The notes: generated from the sequence alone by a model not told the origin. Shown: positions 18,815 through 28,014, counted from the first letter of the stretch. The stretch: DNA of 64,000 bases from CAWCJL01 sp963795775 (GCA_963795775.1 CAWCJL010000005.1:928745-992744), one strand, 5' to 3'. Translations and numbers: made by a program.

Positions 18815-19524
18815 AGCGCATCGGCATCGTCGCTGCGCTCGCGGGAGAGATCAAGCCTTTGATTGCTGGTTGGGAGCGTGTCGGCGCGAATGGCTTATAT
18901 CGGAAAGCGATAGGGGAGGCGGAGTTGCTGGCCTGTGTCGCGGGCATGGGACGCAATGCAGTGACGCGCGCGGTGGAAGCGGTGAGCTCGACGGGCCCGC
19001 TGCAAACGCTGGTTTCGCTGGGCTGGGCCGGCGGTATCTCCTGCGGAGTGAAGGCCGGCGTTGCCTACCCGGTGAATGAAGTGATCGACGCGAGCACCGG
19101 CGAGCGCTACAGTACCGGGGCCGCCGTGGACGTTGCGCCGTTGCGGCTGGTGACCACGACGCATGTGGTGCAGCAGCAGGAGAAGAAGCCGCTGGCAGAG
19201 CGCTACCGCGCATCGCTGGTGGATATGGAAGCGGCTACGGTGGCGCGGCTTGCGTCGGCACGCGGCATTCCGTTCCTGTGCTGGAAGGCGGTTACGGACG
19301 TTGCCAGCGAGAAGCTGCCGGACCTGAACCGTTTCCTGGGAAACGATGGACAGCTACGGCTGCCGCAACTGCTGGCCTATGCCAGCCTGCACCCGGGCTA
19401 CTGGCCGGCCCTTTTCCGGCTGGGACGCAACGGCGCGAGCGGCGCACAGGCGCTGCGGGAAGCGGTGTTGGGAACGTGGGGATCGGGATTCGATGGGAAC
19501 ACTGACGGCGAGCGACAAGACTGA
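18811..19524 (+). CDS. hpnG: hopanoid-associated phosphorylase (HpnG)
   Basis: A 237-residue purine-nucleoside-phosphorylase-fold enzyme that removes adenine from adenosylhopane, leading to ribosylhopane. It begins MKRIGIVAALAGEIKPLI. It has the nucleoside-phosphorylase core SLGWAGGISCGVKAG and the active-site VDMEAATVARLASARGIPF segment with Glu, and it ends near FLGNDGQLRL. The start at 18811 overlaps the hpnA stop. HpnG acts directly after HpnH, and two dehydrogenase genes follow. Confidence 0.92.
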   Translation: MKRIGIVAALAGEIKPLIAGWERVGANGLYRKAIGEAELLACVAGMGRNAVTRAVEAVSSTGPLQTLVSLGWAGGISCGVKAGVAYPVNEVIDASTGERYSTGAAVDVAPLRLVTTTHVVQQQEKKPLAERYRASLVDMEAATVARLASARGIPFLCWKAVTDVASEKLPDLNRFLGNDGQLRLPQLLAYASLHPGYWPALFRLGRNGASGAQALREAVLGTWGSGFDGNTDGERQD

Positions 19525-19550
19525 GAGCGGCGCTGCGCATTCCGGCCACC

Positions 19551-20624
19551 ATGCGCGCGGCGGTCTACCGCGGCGTGAACGATGTGCGCGTGGAAACCGT
19601 GCCGGTGCCGGCGATCGGACCAGGCGAGGTGCTGTTGCGCGTGTCCGTCTGCGGTATCTGCGGCACGGACCTCAAGAAGATCCACACCGGCTCGCATGCC
19701 GCTCCACGCATATTCGGCCATGAAACGGCAGGGACGGTCGCGGCCGTGGGGGAGGGAGTGGAAGGCTTCGCACCGGGCGATCGCGTGATGGTCTTCCATC
19801 ACATTCCGTGCGGCGCCTGCTATTACTGCCGCAAGGGCACCTTTGCGCAGTGTGCGGTCTACAAGCGCGTGGGCTGCACTGCCGGGTTTGAGCCGGCGGG
19901 CGGCGGCTTTGCCGAGTATGTGCGGGTGATGGACTGGATCGTCCGCCGCGGACTGGTGAAGATCCCGGATGGCGTTCCTTTCGAACAGGCCGCGTTCGTA
20001 GAGCCGCTCAACACCTGCCTCAAAGGCGTGCGCAGCCTTCACCTGGAGCCAGACGAGACGGTGCTGGTGATCGGCCAGGGCCCCATCGGCATCCTGCTGG
20101 CAACGCTGGCGGCACGCTCCGGAGCCAAGGTGCTGACCTCCGATCTCTATCCGGAGCGCCACCGCATCGCCGCCGGTTTCGGGCTCAACCACACCATCGA
20201 TGCATCGGCCGAAGACGTGGTCACGCGCACGCGTTCCGAGAGCGAGGGCCGCGGCGCCGATGCGGTGATCCTCGCCGTGGGCGGCAATGGCCTGATTCGC
20301 ACTGCGATGGACGCGGCGCGCTGCGGCGGGCGGGTGATGCTGTTTGCGCAGACGCAGCACGGGGAAGCGATCATTGACCCGGCAGCGGTGTGCGTGGACG
20401 AGAAAACCTTGCTCGGCTCCTACAGCGCCTCGGTCGAAATACAGGACGAGGGAACGGCGATTGCGTTCGACGGCTACCGCCAGGGATACGACCTGACGCG
20501 CCTGATCTCCCATCGCTTTCCGCTGGAACAAGCGGCGGAGGCGATCGAATTCGCTTCGCATCCCAAAGCCGATTCCATGAAGATCGTGATCGAGCCAGGG
20601 TCTGGCTTACCTCGCGCAGGCTGA
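19551..20624 (+). CDS. zinc-dependent alcohol dehydrogenase 1 of the hopanoid operon
   Basis: A 357-residue medium-chain dehydrogenase. Catalytic zinc ligands are visible in VCGICGTDLKKIH and FGHETAG. The structural-zinc cysteines lie in CGACYYCRKGTFAQC. The NAD(P)-binding fold is VLVIGQGPIGILLATLAARSG. It resembles sorbitol/threonine dehydrogenases. It lies 26 bases after hpnG and nine bases before a second dehydrogenase of similar design. Its position makes it a candidate for reducing ribosylhopane or another side-chain carbonyl; this is inference from context, and a sugar substrate is equally possible. Confidence 0.88.
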   Translation: MRAAVYRGVNDVRVETVPVPAIGPGEVLLRVSVCGICGTDLKKIHTGSHAAPRIFGHETAGTVAAVGEGVEGFAPGDRVMVFHHIPCGACYYCRKGTFAQCAVYKRVGCTAGFEPAGGGFAEYVRVMDWIVRRGLVKIPDGVPFEQAAFVEPLNTCLKGVRSLHLEPDETVLVIGQGPIGILLATLAARSGAKVLTSDLYPERHRIAAGFGLNHTIDASAEDVVTRTRSESEGRGADAVILAVGGNGLIRTAMDAARCGGRVMLFAQTQHGEAIIDPAAVCVDEKTLLGSYSASVEIQDEGTAIAFDGYRQGYDLTRLISHRFPLEQAAEAIEFASHPKADSMKIVIEPGSGLPRAG

Positions 20625-20633
20625 TTTGAGAGA

Positions 20634-21716
20634 ATGGTAACGATGGCAGCCGAGATGCAGGCAGCGGTGCTGTACGGCAGGGAAGACGTGCGTATCGAGC
20701 GCGTTCCAGTGCCGCGTGCCGGCGACGGGGAGATTGTGATTCGCGTCTGCGCTGCCCTCACCTGCGGCACCGACCTGAAGACGTATCGGCGCGGCTACCA
20801 TGCCAAGATGCTGACGCTGCCGGCTCTCTTCGGGCATGAACTGGCCGGGATTGTGCACGAAGTGGGTGCGGGGGTGACGCAGTTCGCTCCGGGCATGCGC
20901 GTCGTGGCACTCAACTCCGCGCCTTGCGGGCTGTGCTACTGGTGCGAACGCGGACAGGAGAATCTGTGCGACGACCTCCTGTTTAACAACGGCGCGTACG
21001 CGGAGTACATCCGCATTCCGGCCCGCATTGTGAGCAAGAATACGCTGGAGATTCCAGCGCATGTTTCCTTCGAGCATGCCGCGCTTACCGAGCCGCTCGG
21101 CTGCGTCGTGCGGGGCCTGGAAGAAAGTGCCGCTATGCCGGAAGACACCATGGCGGTCATCGGCGGCGGCCCGATCGGACTGCTGTTCATCCACGCGGCC
21201 GCGCTGGCAGGTGTTGCGGTGATCGCAGTCGTGAAGCACGATGCACAGGTGGAGGCGGCACAGGCGCTGGGGGCGCTCCATGTGGTGCAGACCACGAAGA
21301 CCGCCGACGCGGTGAGGGCAGTGCGCGCCCTGACGCCGAACCAGCGCGGCGTGGACATCGCCGTGGAAGCCGTGGCGCTGCCGGAAACGTGGCAGTGGGC
21401 GGTCGGAATGGTGCGGCGCGGTGGACTGGTGAACTTCTTCGGCGGGCCCGCAGCGGGTACCAAGGTGGAGTTCGATACCAATCGGCTGCACTACAACGAC
21501 ATCACGCTCAAGGCGAGTTTTCACCACACCCCAGCGGCCTGTCGCCGGGCTTTCGGGCTGATTGAGAGCGGTGCCTTCCAGGCTGGACGCTACATCACTG
21601 GACGCGCGGGCCTGCAGGACCTGCAGGTCGTCTTTGAACGCATGATCAATCGCTCGCACGAGATCAAGACCGTCATCCTGCCGCGGGAGCGGAGCCTTGG
21701 GGATAACGAGCCATGA
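20634..21716 (+). CDS. zinc-dependent alcohol dehydrogenase 2 of the hopanoid operon
   Basis: A 360-residue medium-chain dehydrogenase. Ligands are visible in ALTCGTDLKTY and FGHELAG, structural cysteines in CGLCYWCERGQENLC, and the Rossmann loop is VIGGGPIGLLF. It is clearly related to the gene just upstream but diverged (for example a LTCG instead of ICG entry and a longer NRLHYNDITLKASFHHTP tail). The pair probably arose by old duplication, with different substrates or partners. The stop overlaps the hpnC start (ATGA), so it is firmly part of the operon. Confidence 0.88.
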   Translation: MVTMAAEMQAAVLYGREDVRIERVPVPRAGDGEIVIRVCAALTCGTDLKTYRRGYHAKMLTLPALFGHELAGIVHEVGAGVTQFAPGMRVVALNSAPCGLCYWCERGQENLCDDLLFNNGAYAEYIRIPARIVSKNTLEIPAHVSFEHAALTEPLGCVVRGLEESAAMPEDTMAVIGGGPIGLLFIHAAALAGVAVIAVVKHDAQVEAAQALGALHVVQTTKTADAVRAVRALTPNQRGVDIAVEAVALPETWQWAVGMVRRGGLVNFFGGPAAGTKVEFDTNRLHYNDITLKASFHHTPAACRRAFGLIESGAFQAGRYITGRAGLQDLQVVFERMINRSHEIKTVILPRERSLGDNEP

Positions 21717-22699
21717 GCACCACGCTGACCGGCGGCATGGCGCGCGAGAGCAGTGCCGATACGCTCGTTGAGCGCGGCTGGGCGGCCCTGCCTCCCGAGT
21801 ACCGCATTCCCGAGACAACGCCGACGCTTGCCGAAGCGCAGGCGTACTGCCGCAGGCTGGCGGAGTCGCATTACGAGAATTTCCACGTGGCGTCGTGGTT
21901 TCTTCCGAAGCGGCTGCGGGTGCATTTCCATAGCATTTACGCATACTGCCGCATTTCGGATGACTTGGGAGACGAGGTCGGCGATCGCGACCAGTCGCTG
22001 GCCCTGCTCGATCTGTGGGGACGGGAACTGGACGCGTGCTATCGCGGAGATGCCCGCCACCCGGTATTCGTCGCACTTGCAGATACAATTCAGAAGTGTG
22101 AGATTCCGCAGGAGCCCTTCGCGGACCTCCTGGTTGCCTTCCGGCAGGACCAGACCGTGACCCGCTACAGCACCATGACGGAGCTGCTGGATTATTGCCG
22201 CTATTCGGCGAATCCGGTCGGCAGGCTCGTCCTGTACGCGAGCGGCTACCGCGATGCCGAGCGGTTTGCGCTTTCCGACTTCACCTGCTCGGCGCTGCAA
22301 CTCGCCAACTTCTGGCAGGATGTGCGCCTAGATTACGCAAAGGGACGGATTTATCTGCCGCTCGAAGACATGCGCACCGCGCAGGTAGATGAAGCGCAGA
22401 TTGCGGCCGGGCAGGCAGATGAGCACTTCCGCGCCTTGCTGGCGCGTGAGGTCGCTTACACCCGGGCGATGTTTATGCAAGGAGCGCCGTTGATACGGGC
22501 CGTGGACCGGGAGCTTGCGGTGGACCTCGACCTGTTCACACGGGGCGGTCTGGAGATTCTGCGCGCCATCGAAGAACAGAACTACGACGTATTGTCCGCG
22601 CGCCCGGTGATCTCAAAGAGCCGCAAGCTGAAGCTGCTCGGGCGGGCGTTGGCTGGCAAGTGGCTGCCCGGCAGGGGCCCTGGTGGACGGACGGCGTGA
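21713..22699 (+). CDS. hpnC: hydroxysqualene synthase (HpnC)
   Basis: A 328-residue trans-prenyltransferase-like enzyme that converts presqualene diphosphate to hydroxysqualene. The first aspartate-rich region reads YCRISDDLGDEVGD, the second LANFWQDVRLDYAKGRIYLP. The N-terminal HYENFHVASWFLPKRLR is typical of the HpnC branch. It is coupled to the upstream dehydrogenase and, by a four-base overlap, to hpnD. With HpnD and HpnE it replaces the single eukaryotic-type squalene synthase. Confidence 0.94.
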   Translation: MSTTLTGGMARESSADTLVERGWAALPPEYRIPETTPTLAEAQAYCRRLAESHYENFHVASWFLPKRLRVHFHSIYAYCRISDDLGDEVGDRDQSLALLDLWGRELDACYRGDARHPVFVALADTIQKCEIPQEPFADLLVAFRQDQTVTRYSTMTELLDYCRYSANPVGRLVLYASGYRDAERFALSDFTCSALQLANFWQDVRLDYAKGRIYLPLEDMRTAQVDEAQIAAGQADEHFRALLAREVAYTRAMFMQGAPLIRAVDRELAVDLDLFTRGGLEILRAIEEQNYDVLSARPVISKSRKLKLLGRALAGKWLPGRGPGGRTA

Positions 22700-23610
22700 A
22701 TGAAGATGTGAATGCCGCGTATGCGGTCTGCCGCACTATTGCGCGGCGCGAAGCTAAGAATTTTTACTTCTCCTTCATCGCGCTGCCGCCCCACAAGCGG
22801 AATGCCATGTGCGCCGTGTACGCCTTCATGCGGCACGCGGACGATCTCTCCGATGACGAAAGCAAGCCGCATGCGCAGCGCCGGCAGGAGCTGGCCGCCT
22901 GGATGGGGCAATGGCGGGCTGCGAGCGGTGGAGAGGCCACCGGCGACCCCGTCTTTATTGCCCTGCGGGATACGTGCCGCCGCTTCGCGATCCCGGATGC
23001 CTTGCTGGAGCAGCTCGTCCAGGGAACGGCCATGGACCTGGAAACGGAGCGCCCCACCGTAGACGGCCCGCTGCAAACCTACAGCACATTTGGAGATCTC
23101 TACCGCTACTGCTATTTCGTGGCTTCCGTGGTTGGGCTGGTCTGCATCCACATTTTCGGGTACACGGATCTGCGCGCCGAGAAGCTGGCAGAAGAGACCG
23201 GGATCGCCTTTCAGCTTACGAATATACTGCGCGATGTGCGCGAAGACGCCGAGCGGGGTCGTGTGTACTTACCGCTTGAGGATCTGCGCGCACACGATGT
23301 TACGCCAGAGGAGTTCACCGCGCTCCGCCGTGGGGCCGCGATGACGGCAGGGCAACGCGCAGTGCTGGCCGCAACTGCTGACCGCGCGCGAACATACTAC
23401 CTTTCGGCGCGGGAGCTGATGCCCTTGATCGCGGCAGACAGCCGCCCGGCGCTGTGGGTGCTGGTCACGATCTATGCGCGCCTGCTGCGGCGGATTGAGC
23501 ACAGGAACTATGACGTATTCTCCTCCAGAGTGCGTGTGCCCACGCTGCAGAAACTGACCATCCTGGCGCGCGGCCTGTTGCGCATGAGCGTGTCCAGGCT
23601 GGCAGTCTGA
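22696..23610 (+). CDS. hpnD: presqualene diphosphate synthase (HpnD)
   Basis: A 304-residue all-alpha prenyltransferase joining two farnesyl diphosphates. The aspartate-rich motifs are MRHADDLSDDE and FQLTNILRDVREDAERGRVYLP. The start REAKNFYFSFIALPPHKR is family-typical. The GTG at 22696 overlaps the hpnC stop (GTGA); an ATG 36 bases upstream is open but would add residues lacking homology. hpnE starts three bases after the stop. Confidence 0.94.
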   Translation: MNEDVNAAYAVCRTIARREAKNFYFSFIALPPHKRNAMCAVYAFMRHADDLSDDESKPHAQRRQELAAWMGQWRAASGGEATGDPVFIALRDTCRRFAIPDALLEQLVQGTAMDLETERPTVDGPLQTYSTFGDLYRYCYFVASVVGLVCIHIFGYTDLRAEKLAEETGIAFQLTNILRDVREDAERGRVYLPLEDLRAHDVTPEEFTALRRGAAMTAGQRAVLAATADRARTYYLSARELMPLIAADSRPALWVLVTIYARLLRRIEHRNYDVFSSRVRVPTLQKLTILARGLLRMSVSRLAV

Positions 23611-23612
23611 TC

Positions 23613-25052
23613 ATGGAAGCGACCGCAGTCAAGCCATGCAGTGAGCAGCCCCGCCGCACCGTCACGGTGGTCGGCGCGGGCGTCGCCGGACTGGCAGCAG
23701 CCTGCGCACTTGCCGAGGCGGGCTGCACAGTGAACGTGCTGGAGCGGCGTCCTTACGTGGGTGGCAGGGCGTCCTCGTACACGCACCCCGGGACGGGTGA
23801 GGTGATCGACAACTGCCAGCACATTCTGCTGGGCTGCTGCACCAACCTGATCGACTTCTACCGCAGGATTGGGGTAGCGGACCAGATCCGCTGGTTTGAC
23901 CGCTTCACCTTCGTCGAGCCGGGTGGACGGCGCAGCGTCCTGGCATCACAACGCGGCGTTCCGGCGCCGCTCCATGCGTCGTGGAGCTTCCTCCGGGCGC
24001 GCGCCTTTTCTCTCGCCGATAAGCGAGCCATCGCGCGCGGCATGCGGGCTTTCCTGCGCGGCACTCCGGAAGACAAAGGGGAGAGCTTTGCCGAGTGGCT
24101 GCACAGGCATCAGCAGACGCACGGCGCGATTGAACGCTTCTGGAAGCCAGTGCTGGCGAGTGCACTGAATGAAGACCCGGAGCATATCTCGGTCTTCTAT
24201 GCGAACAAGGTCTTTCGCGAAGTCTTTCTCTTCTCGGCAGAAGGCGGACGCATGGGCATTCCCACGCTGCCGCTCAGCGAACTGTACAGCCATGCGATGC
24301 GCTACATTGAAGAGCGCGGCGGGCAGGTGCATCTGCGTGCCGGCGTCGATAGTATCCGCAGAGACGGTGCGCAGCAGCAGTGGTCCGTAGCAGCGGGCGG
24401 GAACGAGTTCCACAGCAACGCGCTGGTGCTGGCGCTGTCCTTTGAAGGCCTCGCCGGGCTGCTGCCGCAACTGCCGGAAGGCGAAGCGCGCGAGGCGCTC
24501 GCCGAGCAGCTCGCGGGCTTCGCGCATTCGCCCATCACCAGCGTGCACCTGTGGTTCGATCGGCCGATCACGGAACTCGATCACGCGGTGCTGCTGGATA
24601 CGACCATGCAGTGGCTCTACAACAAGTCGAATCTCCATGCGGAGCGCCCCGGCAATAACGGCGGCCAGTATGTGGAGCTAGTAGTCAGCGCGTCAAAGTC
24701 GCTGGTAAACCAGGGGCGGCAGCAGATCATTGACCTGGCCATGCGGGAGCTCGCGCTGTTCTTTCCGGCAGTCCGCGAAGCCAAACTGCTGAAGGGCGCC
24801 GTCACCAAGGAAGTGCGGGCGACGTATTCGGTGCGTCCCGGGCTCGACCTCATTCGCCCGGCCGCGCGCACCGGGTGGCCCGGCCTTTACCTCGCCGGCG
24901 ACTGGACCGCGACCGGCTGGCCTTCCACCATGGAAAGCGGGGTGCGCAGCGGCTACCTCGCGGCGGAAGCAGTGCTGGCGGACGCAGGACAGAGCGCCCA
25001 CTTCCTGCAGCCGGATCTTCCGCCCACCGGGCTGATGCGGCTGATTGGCTGA
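23613..25052 (+). CDS. hpnE: hydroxysqualene dehydroxylase, FAD-dependent (HpnE)
   Basis: A 479-residue amine-oxidase/phytoene-desaturase-like flavoprotein. It has the dinucleotide-binding VVGAGVAGLAAACALAEAG and VLERRPYVGGRASSY. The family-specific NCQHILLGCCTNLIDFYRRIG segment follows, and the C-terminal FAD contact is LYLAGDWTATGWPSTMESGV. It removes the hydroxyl of hydroxysqualene to give squalene, the substrate of Shc. It is the last recognised squalene-pathway gene of the run; the GH15 gene follows after about 100 bases. Confidence 0.94.
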   Translation: MEATAVKPCSEQPRRTVTVVGAGVAGLAAACALAEAGCTVNVLERRPYVGGRASSYTHPGTGEVIDNCQHILLGCCTNLIDFYRRIGVADQIRWFDRFTFVEPGGRRSVLASQRGVPAPLHASWSFLRARAFSLADKRAIARGMRAFLRGTPEDKGESFAEWLHRHQQTHGAIERFWKPVLASALNEDPEHISVFYANKVFREVFLFSAEGGRMGIPTLPLSELYSHAMRYIEERGGQVHLRAGVDSIRRDGAQQQWSVAAGGNEFHSNALVLALSFEGLAGLLPQLPEGEAREALAEQLAGFAHSPITSVHLWFDRPITELDHAVLLDTTMQWLYNKSNLHAERPGNNGGQYVELVVSASKSLVNQGRQQIIDLAMRELALFFPAVREAKLLKGAVTKEVRATYSVRPGLDLIRPAARTGWPGLYLAGDWTATGWPSTMESGVRSGYLAAEAVLADAGQSAHFLQPDLPPTGLMRLIG

Positions 25053-25149
25053 GGCCGAGCCCGCGGCGCTGGTTCCTTGATAGGATGAACCCTTCCCGGG
25101 CTGGCCTCCAGTCGGCGAGCATCCAATCCGGCGAACGGGTGCAGGTGCT

Positions 25150-26967
25150 ATGGAATATCAGCCCATCGAAAACTATGGCGTGATCGGGAACATGCGGTCA
25201 ATGGCGCTCGTCGGTGTCACCGCCTCCATCGATTTCCTTTGTTTTCCTGCGTTTGATTCACCCACCATCTTCGCTGCGCTGCTCGATGCGGAAAAGGGAG
25301 GCTCCTTCTGCATTCAGCCGGAGCTCGACAACGAGCACACCAAGCAGATGTATCTGCCCGAAACCAACGTCCTGCTGACGCGCTTTCTGTCGGAAAATGG
25401 CATCGCGGAAGTTACAGATTTCATGCCCATCCTGGGCGACAGTGTCCCCAACCAGGTGGTGCGCATGGTGCGCGTGATCAAGGGCGAGATCCAGTTTCGC
25501 GTGCAGTGTCATCCCCGGTACGACTATGCGCGCGCATCGCACACCGTGGAAAAGCGAGACAACACCGTCTTCTTTCGTCCGGCCGAGGGCACCGGCCAGC
25601 CTACCACCGTGCTGCAGTCGACGGTGCCGCTCGAGGTAGAAGGGGATGGCGTCTCCACCGTCTTCCGGCTGAAGGAGTGCGCAACTGCGCTGTTCGTGTT
25701 TGGCGAAGACAGCGGGGAGGCGCAGGCTGCCTTCGATCCTGCGGTGATCGAGCAGCGCTTTGCGGAGACATCGGCGTACTGGCGCCACTGGATTGGCAAA
25801 TCGCGCTATTCTGGCCGCTGGCGCGAGATGGTGAACCGTTCCGGGTTGGTGCTAAAACTGCTCACCAGCCAACAGTATGGCTCCATCGTGGCGGCGCCCA
25901 CCTTCGGCTTGCCGGAACAGATCGGCGGCCCGCGTAACTGGGATTACCGCTTCACCTGGCTGCGGGATGCATCCTTCACGCTGTACGCATTCATGCGGCT
26001 GGGCTTCGTGGACGAAGCCGAACAGTTCCAGCTCTGGCTCAAGTCGCGGCTGAACTACGACGCGGAGCAAGGTCCATTGCAGGTACTGTACGGCCTTGAC
26101 GGGCGGCAACAGCAGCCGGAGTTCGAGTTGAATCACCTCTCCGGATACAAGGACTCACGCCCGGTGCGAATTGGTAATGCCGCGTGGACGCAGCTCCAGC
26201 TCGACATCTACGGCGAGATGTTCGACGCGGCGTACCTTGCGAATAAGTACGGAGACGCAATCAGCTACGAAGGCTGGCTCTCCATGAAGCGCATTCTTGC
26301 TTGGCTGCAGAAGAACTGGAACCGTCCGGACGAAGGCATCTGGGAAGTACGCGGCGGCCGCAAACACTTCCTGCATTCACGCCTTATGTGCTGGGTGGCC
26401 TTCGATCGCGCTATCCGCCTGGCGGACAAGCGTTCGCTCTCCGGGCCGTTCGACTGGATGTACGCAACGCGCGACGCTATCGTCGAGGACATTCACACAA
26501 ATTTCTGGAATGAGAAGCTGGGCGCATTCGTACAGTATCAGGGCTCGGATACGCTGGACGCGGCGACGCTGCTGATGCCGCTGATGCGCTTCATCAGCCC
26601 AGTCGATCCGCGCTGGCTTTCCACGCTGGCGGCAATCGAACGGGAGCTTGCGGTGGACACGCTCGTCTATCGCTACAAGGACGTGAATTGCCTGGATGGA
26701 CTCACCGGGGAAGAAGGAAGTTTCACCGCGTGCTGCTTCTGGTATATCGAGTGCCTGGCGCGATCCAACCAGGTGGAAAAGGCGCGGCTGCTATTCGAGA
26801 AGATGGTGGGCTATGCCAACCACCTCGGTCTCTACTCGGAGGAACTGGGCCGCAGCGGCGAGCACCTGGGGAACTTCCCGCAGGCATTGACGCACCTGGC
26901 GCTCATTAGCGCGGCCACGTACCTGGACCGCGAGCTTTCGGGCAAGGATCAGCCGACCTGGCGGTGA
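25150..26967 (+). CDS. glycoside hydrolase family 15 (glucoamylase/trehalase-like)
   Basis: A 605-residue soluble protein. The N-terminal domain (about 1-220) is a beta-sandwich with LVGVTASIDFLCFPAFDSP and QVVRMVRVIKGE. The C-terminal (alpha/alpha)6 barrel begins near GGPRNWDYRFTWLRDASFTLYA, a hallmark of GH15, and has the catalytic-region Glu in GLTGEEGSFTACCFWYIE. Bacterial members hydrolyse trehalose or alpha-glucans. No signal peptide, so it is cytoplasmic. It may be cotranscribed with hpnE, but a metabolic link is not evident. Confidence 0.9.
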   Translation: MEYQPIENYGVIGNMRSMALVGVTASIDFLCFPAFDSPTIFAALLDAEKGGSFCIQPELDNEHTKQMYLPETNVLLTRFLSENGIAEVTDFMPILGDSVPNQVVRMVRVIKGEIQFRVQCHPRYDYARASHTVEKRDNTVFFRPAEGTGQPTTVLQSTVPLEVEGDGVSTVFRLKECATALFVFGEDSGEAQAAFDPAVIEQRFAETSAYWRHWIGKSRYSGRWREMVNRSGLVLKLLTSQQYGSIVAAPTFGLPEQIGGPRNWDYRFTWLRDASFTLYAFMRLGFVDEAEQFQLWLKSRLNYDAEQGPLQVLYGLDGRQQQPEFELNHLSGYKDSRPVRIGNAAWTQLQLDIYGEMFDAAYLANKYGDAISYEGWLSMKRILAWLQKNWNRPDEGIWEVRGGRKHFLHSRLMCWVAFDRAIRLADKRSLSGPFDWMYATRDAIVEDIHTNFWNEKLGAFVQYQGSDTLDAATLLMPLMRFISPVDPRWLSTLAAIERELAVDTLVYRYKDVNCLDGLTGEEGSFTACCFWYIECLARSNQVEKARLLFEKMVGYANHLGLYSEELGRSGEHLGNFPQALTHLALISAATYLDRELSGKDQPTWR

Positions 26968-27004
26968 GGGCGGCTTGTCCGCAGATGCATGCGCATCTCA
27001 AACG

Positions 27005-27035
27005 AGTCATCCCGAGCGGAGCCGAGGGACCTGCT
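27005..27035 (+). repeat. dispersed intergenic element, copy 2
   Basis: Reads GTCATCCCGAGCGGAGCCGA followed by GGGACCTG, close to copy 1 at 1621-1651 in reverse. It sits between the convergent ends of the GH15 gene and the small EamA gene. Confidence 0.65.
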
Positions 27036-27071
27036 TCAATGTTTCATCTGGTTCAGCGCCACTTCCCAGGC

Positions 27072-27461
27072 TCAGTGCTTCAGCAGCGCAACACCACAGC
27101 AGACCAGCAGCGCAGACATCCAGCGGCGACGGTCTACGTGCTCCTTGAGGAAGATCTTCGCAGCGACGGCGTTGCTGACAAAGGTCAGCGATCCTGCCGC
27201 GGGTGCGACTAAACTCACGTCGGCATGGCTGAGCGTGAAGAGCAGGGAAAAAAAGCTGAGCGCCATGGCGGCAATCCCGAGCGCGAATCGCCGATTGCCG
27301 ATCACAGCGGCAATCGTGCCGCTGAGTCCGCGCTGCGCTTTGATCAGGTCGAGATCTCCCAACTGACGCAGCGCAGAGGCGGTAAGCACGTCTCCGCAGG
27401 TTGCAGTGGAGACGTTCACCGCAAGCATGCAGGCGATGGCGAGTCCGGAAGATGCGGTCAT
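27072..27461 (-). CDS. half-size EamA/SMR-like membrane protein A
   Basis: A 129-residue hydrophobic protein with about four membrane helices. It contains ALGIAAMALSFFSLLFTLSHADVSLVAPAAGSLTFV and ends in ILKEHVDRRRWMSALLVCCGVALL (both quoted in part), the closing pattern of an EamA repeat. It overlaps its partner's stop by four bases. Two half-size proteins encoded together resemble ArnE/ArnF-type heterodimeric flippases; here they sit beside hopanoid genes, so a lipid or sugar-lipid cargo is possible but unproven. Confidence 0.8.
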   Translation of the reverse strand: MTASSGLAIACMLAVNVSTATCGDVLTASALRQLGDLDLIKAQRGLSGTIAAVIGNRRFALGIAAMALSFFSLLFTLSHADVSLVAPAAGSLTFVSNAVAAKIFLKEHVDRRRWMSALLVCCGVALLKH

Positions 27462-27943
27462 GGACGCGACGCGCCTCCGTGCGCAGCGGGAAGCGCCAAG
27501 TCGGCCTGCTCAGCTTCAGCAGGGCAAGGCGGACTCGCCGGTCGGCTGGGAAGGGAAGATGCAGAGGGCTCGGTGTACGCCGGCCCCCGCGTCACAAATC
27601 CGACACCGCCGACAATGAGCAGGATACCCAGCCAGCGGGAGATCGAAATCTGCTCATGCAGCCAGTATTTGGAAAGCAGCGCCACCACCACATATCCCAT
27701 GGAGGTGGCCGGAAGCACGTAGGTGAGATCTGCCCAGGAGAGCGCGGTGAGATAGGACGCAAAGAAGCCGAGAAGGAGCAGGATGCCGACAAGAATGAAC
27801 GGCAGCTTGAGCGCGACCAGCAGCGTGCCGAGATGGTGGATGGAAACCGGGCCGAGCTGCTTCATCCCCCTGTCGAGAAAGGTGTCACCGAGCGCAGAGG
27901 TAAGCGTCACGATGGCGAGGATGAGATAGCGTCGGAAGGTCAT
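27458..27943 (-). CDS. half-size EamA/SMR-like membrane protein B
   Basis: A 161-residue protein with four hydrophobic segments (LILAIVTLTSALGDTFLDRG, then LPFILVGILLLLGFFASYL, LTYVLPATSMGYVVVALLS and WLGILLIVGGVGFVTRG). A proline/alanine-rich tail follows that may not be conserved. It precedes the second half-size gene with a four-base overlap, and the two probably form a heterodimer. A strong terminator lies between it and hpnJ, so it has its own promoter or relies on read-through. Substrate unknown. Confidence 0.8.
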   Translation of the reverse strand: MTFRRYLILAIVTLTSALGDTFLDRGMKQLGPVSIHHLGTLLVALKLPFILVGILLLLGFFASYLTALSWADLTYVLPATSMGYVVVALLSKYWLHEQISISRWLGILLIVGGVGFVTRGPAYTEPSASSLPSRPASPPCPAEAEQADLALPAAHGGASRP

Positions 27944-27960
27944 GACATCATTTCGGAGTG

Positions 27961-27992
27961 AGAAAAGCGGCCAGGTGAAGCACGCTGGCCGC
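27961..27992 (-). terminator. rho-independent terminator of hpnJ
   Basis: GCGGCCAG (27967-27974) and CTGGCCGC (27985-27992) pair perfectly around a ten-base loop. On the minus strand the stem is followed by TTTTCT. It lies 23 bases past the hpnJ stop and separates hpnJ from the EamA pair. Confidence 0.8.
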
Positions 27993-28014
27993 CATGATTG
28001 TTACAAATGCGCTA

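Noticed and set aside
20607..22088. A 493-codon minus-strand frame opposite the second alcohol dehydrogenase and hpnC.
   Set aside because: Both plus-strand genes are certain and translationally coupled.
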